Source: Cytophagales bacterium
Lineage (GTDB): Bacteria; Bacteroidota; Bacteroidia; Cytophagales; 172606-1
NCBI GenBank assembly: GCA_025455595.1
Contig: JALOMD010000008.1
Coordinates: forward strand, 1-15,373
Length of the DNA: 15,373 bases
Direction: 5' to 3'
Positions 12,852 through 15,373 of this stretch are shown piece after piece; position 1 is the stretch's first letter, and each line of letters starts with the position of its first letter. Both the position numbers and the translations under genes were made by a program. The notes under the pieces were generated by a model that ran no database searches, was not told where the DNA came from, and saw only the letters and a program-made list of their open reading frames with translations.

Positions 12852-12867
12852 TTTGTTACGCAACAAA
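12852..12867 (-). promoter_or_regulatory. FNR/CRP-like operator over the YHS-operon promoter
   Basis: TTTGTT and AACAAA form a perfect 6-4-6 inverted repeat around ACGC. It has the length and TTGTT-N4-AACAA form of Crp/Fnr-family sites. It overlaps the -7 box and the predicted transcription start, which suits repression more than activation. The regulator encoded next upstream is the obvious candidate. Confidence 0.5.
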
Positions 12868-12871
12868 ACTA
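12864..12871 (-). promoter_or_regulatory. -7 promoter box of the YHS operon
   Basis: On the minus strand TAGTTTTG matches the Bacteroidota TAnnTTTG consensus exactly, about 25 bases before the start codon. No good -33 TTG is present at the expected spacing (the sequence there is CAATT), so an activator might be needed. An inverted repeat CCGACA-GA-TGTCGG lies upstream at 12903-12916. Confidence 0.45.
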
Positions 12872-12931
12872 TATACACTCCTTCGCTGTAATTGTCAGCC
12901 AGCCGACAGATGTCGGAAAATTCTCGCTTTT

Positions 12932-12944
12932 TTGCCCAAAACGC
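12932..12944. repeat. half palindrome TTGCCCAAAACGC
   Basis: Only the right arm of the intergenic palindrome is present; the left side, reading CGCTTTT, no longer pairs. It abuts the next element. Confidence 0.5.
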
Positions 12945-12948
12945 TTTT

Positions 12949-13088
12949 AGGACTTTCGCTTGCCAAGAAAAAAGCTGGATTCGTAGCTCCGGATGTTATT
13001 CGGAGACCCACGTGGCATGGATTTGCCAAGGCAGAACCACGCTTCGCGTGGTCTCCGAATCACATTCGGCGTTACAAGCGAAAGTCCT
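12949..13088. mobile_element. 140 bp element with 14 bp perfect inverted ends and hairpins
   Basis: AGGACTTTCGCTTG (12949-12962) is exactly inverted at 13075-13088. Inside are three hairpins: CTCCGGAT/ATTCGGAG (12987-13005), CCACGC/GCGTGG with a TTC loop (13037-13051) and CCGAAT/ATTCGG (13055-13069). The segments 13002-13012 and 13047-13056 can also pair at long range. It has the same plan as the 203 bp element at 9849 but a different sequence. No coding content. Confidence 0.65.
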
Positions 13089-13198
13089 GGCTTTTTAAAA
13101 AACACCGGACAGTTGAATCGCCGAACATCAGCCGAAAAACCGTATAAGCCTTCGGGGTGCAAAATTCATTTGCGTACAGGGCTTACGCAACGAGAAGC

Positions 13199-13225
13199 AA
13201 AAACTCACACAAAGGCACGAGTTTT
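13199..13225 (-). terminator. possible terminator after the Crp/Fnr gene
   Basis: On the minus strand AAAACTCGTGC and GTGTGAGTTTT pair over 11 positions, three of them G.T, with a CTTT loop, ending in TTTTT. It lies about 77 bases past the stop. The wobble pairs make it weaker than the one at 6231. The flanking DNA from 13089 to 13301 contains no gene; TAAGCC and GGCTTA at 13145-13186 form another possible hairpin. Confidence 0.45.
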
Positions 13226-13301
13226 CGCGCAATGCACGAATTGTCAATGCATTCGCTGAGATTTTGCGCAACAAGCCTTGGTTCATTGGTTGCTGCAACG
13301 G

Positions 13302-13994
13302 CTACACAAACGCCTTGTAGTTAGGAATGGTGAACGACTGTCGGCTGTACTGGAGCAGGTTTTGCTCGGTGAGTTCGTTGATCAGCGTTGCCACCGTCTG
13401 CCGTGACGCGCCGATGATGTGGGCAATATCCTGTTGGGTGAGGAAGTGCTGGGTGCTGAGGCTGTTGCCGTCTTGACTGCCGTTTTGGGCAGCGAAAGAT
13501 TTGAGGAATTCGACGAGGCGGGTGCGAACGTCTTTGAACACCAAGTCGGAAAAGCGGTTTTCCAAAGTCTTGAGCCGCCAGCCCACTTGCTTGGTGTAGC
13601 GGATGGCCAAGGTCGGGTGTTTTTGGAGCACTTGCTCAAAATTGCTGAGTGTGAACGAACAAACCGCCACTTCCGGACTGGCAGCCCGTGCAAACTCGTT
13701 CTCGGTGCGGCTTCCCGCTTCGTCCAGCGTGATTTCGCCGAAAATGTCGCCCTGCATCAGCACCTCTTTGGTCACTTCGTTGCCGTCTGCGTCAAGGCTG
13801 ATGATTTTGAGGGTGCCTTTCTTGAGGAAATAAATGCGTTTCTCGTCGTCGTGGGCAAAATAAATATCCTCGTTTTTGCGGGCTTTCCGGAAGTTGCTGA
13901 TAATGCAAAGCGTTTGCACGTCGTCGCTGCTGAGTTGCGAAAACAAGTGGTGGTTACGCAGATACCAGTATTTCACGTCTCTTTCCATGTTCAT
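13302..13994 (-). CDS. Crp/Fnr-family transcriptional regulator
   Basis: This 230-residue regulator has an N-terminal cyclic-nucleotide-type barrel (about 15-125, with KKGTLKIISLDADGNEV, GDIFGEITL and the dimer helix at about 115-150). A C-terminal winged helix follows at 155-228 (FLTQQDIAHIIGASRQTVATLINELTEQNLL). The recognition helix has SRQTV where E. coli CRP has SRETV. Only Cys30 and Cys112 are present, so it lacks the cysteines of the oxygen-sensing FNR cluster. The barrel lacks a clear Arg-Ser phosphate-binding pair for cAMP, so the ligand is unknown. It lies 462 bases upstream of the YHS operon, whose promoter holds an FNR-like site, and is the probable regulator of it. The start is ATG at 13994 or 13988. 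Confidence 0.92.
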   Translation of the reverse strand: MNMERDVKYWYLRNHHLFSQLSSDDVQTLCIISNFRKARKNEDIYFAHDDEKRIYFLKKGTLKIISLDADGNEVTKEVLMQGDIFGEITLDEAGSRTENEFARAASPEVAVCSFTLSNFEQVLQKHPTLAIRYTKQVGWRLKTLENRFSDLVFKDVRTRLVEFLKSFAAQNGSQDGNSLSTQHFLTQQDIAHIIGASRQTVATLINELTEQNLLQYSRQSFTIPNYKAFV

Positions 13995-14026
13995 ACAGGG
14001 GCCAAATGTGGAGTACGGTCACCCAA

Positions 14027-14650
14027 TTAAAGGAATATTCCGGACAATTTCCAGATTCCCAGCCCGAACAGCAGCCAACCGACTGCCGCTTGCACGGCAC
14101 GGCTGCCAAACCAAGTGAGTATTTTGTCACGGTGGCGGTCGGCGAACACGGCCAGCCCGGCCAATAGCAAAAACGCTCCGCCCGCCGCTCCCGTCACAAA
14201 TGCCCCGCGCAGCCAGTCGTTTTCCAGCGCAAACGCAGGATTGAGAAACACGAAAATGCCCAACCAAAACGGAAGCAACTGCGGATTGGCCATGCCCAAT
14301 CCGAAACCTTGCCAAAAAGAAAGCAGCGTTTTCTGCGACAACCGGGCGGGCGGCCTGCGGGCGGTGGCCACGTACCAAACGCCTGCCGCCGCCAAGACAA
14401 AGCCCGCCGCCACCTCAAGTCGTTGAAAAAGAGCCGGATACGCCGCCAACCGATGACCGATGAAAACGGCCAGTGTCGCATACAGCAGTTCGGGCAGGCT
14501 GCCGCCCGCCGCCAGCCACAGGGCCGCCCGGCGGTTGCGCACCAAGGCCGTGCGCACCACCGAGACGTTGACCAACCCGGCTTGCAGCGAACCGACGAAG
14601 CTGATGCAAGCCGTGCAGAGGAATACAAGTGAAAAGGCCAGTGCAGTCAT
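14027..14650 (-). CDS. LysE-type exporter family membrane protein
   Basis: From the ATG at 14650 this is a 207-residue protein with about six spans (5-25, 42-65, 79-96, 115-138, 150-170, 184-205). The second half has the family feature GLGMANPQLLPFWLGIF at 117-133. The first half has SLQAGLVNVSVVRTAL where the usual PGP motif would stand, so the match is partial. LysE-like proteins export amino acids or related small solutes with the proton gradient; the substrate is not predictable. It starts 16 bases after the DUF1223 stop, indicating co-transcription, and ends 32 bases before the Crp/Fnr start. The longer frame to 14767 overlaps the upstream gene and is rejected. Confidence 0.8.
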   Translation of the reverse strand: MTALAFSLVFLCTACISFVGSLQAGLVNVSVVRTALVRNRRAALWLAAGGSLPELLYATLAVFIGHRLAAYPALFQRLEVAAGFVLAAAGVWYVATARRPPARLSQKTLLSFWQGFGLGMANPQLLPFWLGIFVFLNPAFALENDWLRGAFVTGAAGGAFLLLAGLAVFADRHRDKILTWFGSRAVQAAVGWLLFGLGIWKLSGIFL

Positions 14651-14666
14651 GGAAGCAGCGTTTCGG

Positions 14667-15373
14667 TCAGTTGATGCCAGCGGCAGCCGTGATTTGCAGG
14701 GTTTTCTCGTCTTGCCAAAATACCACCGCGCGGTACTGGTCGGCGGCGTAGCGTGGCGGCAATTCAAACATACCTACGGTTTTTCCACTCCCGACGGATT
14801 GCAAGTCAACCACAACGCTTTGGTAGTCAAGGCGGCGGCCTGCGTTTTCGCCCGCTTTCACGTCGGTGGCCACGTGCCGCTCGGACACCGCCAGCCACAA
14901 CCGGCCGCTGCCGGTTCCGGTGTAGGCATACTGCAACCGGTTGCCTTTGCGTTTCAGTTCCAACCTGGACTTGGGCGGCGTGGCCAGTGCCTCGGCCACA
15001 GTGGCATTGGCCTCCTCACGCTGGTTGCCTACAAAAACCCACCGGCCGTTGACGACCATCTGCGGCGTATAGACACCTTCGTTGACAAACTTGGCGGCGT
15101 AGGCCCGCTGGCGACTGGTGTAAGCTGCCTTGCTGAAGCGGTCTTTCCAGCCCAACCGGTTCCAGTAGTCCACGTGGAAGTTCAGGAAAAAGACCGGCTT
15201 GCGTTCGGCAAGGGCCTTGGTCTCCATTTCGGCAACGAGGCGTTCGGCGGGCGGGCAGGAGCTACAACCCTCGGAAGTAAACAATTCGACCACGGCGAAA
15301 GCAGACGGAGCCACAAAAGTGGTTTTCGGGCCGGGCGGCACGCCGCCGATGCCCAGCAGCCCTAAAGCGAGGA
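14667..15373 (-). CDS. DUF1223 thioredoxin-fold protein, N-terminus beyond the window
   Basis: The frame is open to the right edge; its first visible residues are LALGLLGIGGV, part of a signal peptide or anchor. The diagnostic segment VVELFTSEGCSSCPPAE follows, with a CxxC pair like that of thioredoxin-fold proteins. After it come FFLNFHVDYWNRLGWKD and VYTPQMVVNGRWVFVG, both typical of DUF1223. The remaining half is a beta-rich domain. A GTG at 15341 could serve as a start but would discard the hydrophobic leader, so I treat the gene as truncated by the window. The family is secreted and probably redox active, but no reaction is established. It is followed within 16 bases by the LysE-type gene. 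Confidence 0.88.
   Translation of the reverse strand, partial: LALGLLGIGGVPPGPKTTFVAPSAFAVVELFTSEGCSSCPPAERLVAEMETKALAERKPVFFLNFHVDYWNRLGWKDRFSKAAYTSRQRAYAAKFVNEGVYTPQMVVNGRWVFVGNQREEANATVAEALATPPKSRLELKRKGNRLQYAYTGTGSGRLWLAVSERHVATDVKAGENAGRRLDYQSVVVDLQSVGSGKTVGMFELPPRYAADQYRAVVFWQDEKTLQITAAAGIN

Noticed and set aside
12947..13162. Open frames on both strands across the 140 bp element
   Set aside because: The sequence is explained by inverted ends and hairpins; the translation shows no domain.
13477..13489. Half-palindrome-like CGTTTTGGGCA inside the Crp/Fnr gene, and similar short matches at 5583-5597 and 7847-7857
   Set aside because: Each is only one arm, in frame within a coding sequence, and could arise by chance; the one at 5583 is mentioned only as a possible trace.
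14033..14042. GGAATATTCC palindrome before the Crp/Fnr gene as an operator
   Set aside because: It lies inside the last codons of the LysE-type gene and is short enough to occur by chance.
14651..14767. N-terminal extension of the LysE-type protein
   Set aside because: It overlaps the end of the DUF1223 gene, and the extra 39 residues are polar, unlike the start of a membrane protein.

Overview
This window looks like the chromosome of a member of the Bacteroidota, moderately GC-rich in its genes and AT-rich between them. The evidence is the gene families present (YHS-domain secreted protein, YceI, DoxX, a DM13 lipoprotein, a YtrA-type GntR regulator with ABC genes), the absence of Shine-Dalgarno motifs before start codons, and one good TAnnTTTG-type -7 box. 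I cannot resolve the genus; Cytophagia, Saprospiria and Chitinophagia all remain possible. Every complete gene I accept lies on the minus strand. The only plus-strand candidate is a 29-codon tail at the left edge.

Reading with transcription, from high to low coordinates: a DUF1223 thioredoxin-fold protein running off the right edge is followed closely by a LysE-type exporter (14.0-15.4 kb). Next come a Crp/Fnr regulator (13.3-14.0 kb) and a probable operon of YHS-domain protein, DoxX protein, outer-membrane barrel and YceI protein (10.2-12.8 kb), with an FNR-like inverted repeat over its promoter. A lone DinB-like gene (9.2-9.7 kb) precedes an overlapping NRDE/ATP-grasp pair (7.1-8.9 kb). A DM13 lipoprotein with a classic terminator (6.2-6.7 kb) and a second DoxX protein (5.5-6.1 kb) come next. 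They are followed by an ABC cassette of two ATPases, two permeases and a GntR/YtrA regulator placed last (1.2-5.3 kb), and finally a membrane-anchored thioredoxin (0.3-1.0 kb).

The unusual part of the window is the DNA between genes. A 25-28 bp palindrome with arms close to GTTTTGGGCA/TGCCCAAAAC occurs at least fifteen times, in most intergenic gaps, including three of the four junctions inside the ABC cassette. Between the YceI and barrel genes it expands into a tandem array of five palindromes alternating with a second GC-rich hairpin, on a 54-55 bp period. In that array every departure from perfect pairing is a G.T (G.U) wobble when read on the plus strand, antisense to the genes, which hints at folding of one particular strand. 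A small IS5-like MITE carrying its own copy of the palindrome appears to have jumped into another copy, leaving a TTA duplication.

Other intergenic families lie around these: seven arrays of degenerate 7-bp repeats, a 203 bp element with 20 bp terminal inverted repeats enclosing four related hairpins, a 140 bp element with 14 bp perfect terminal inverted repeats and three hairpins, and short TCCCGAC/GTCGGGA palindromes. No transposase, tRNA, rRNA or CRISPR locus was found.
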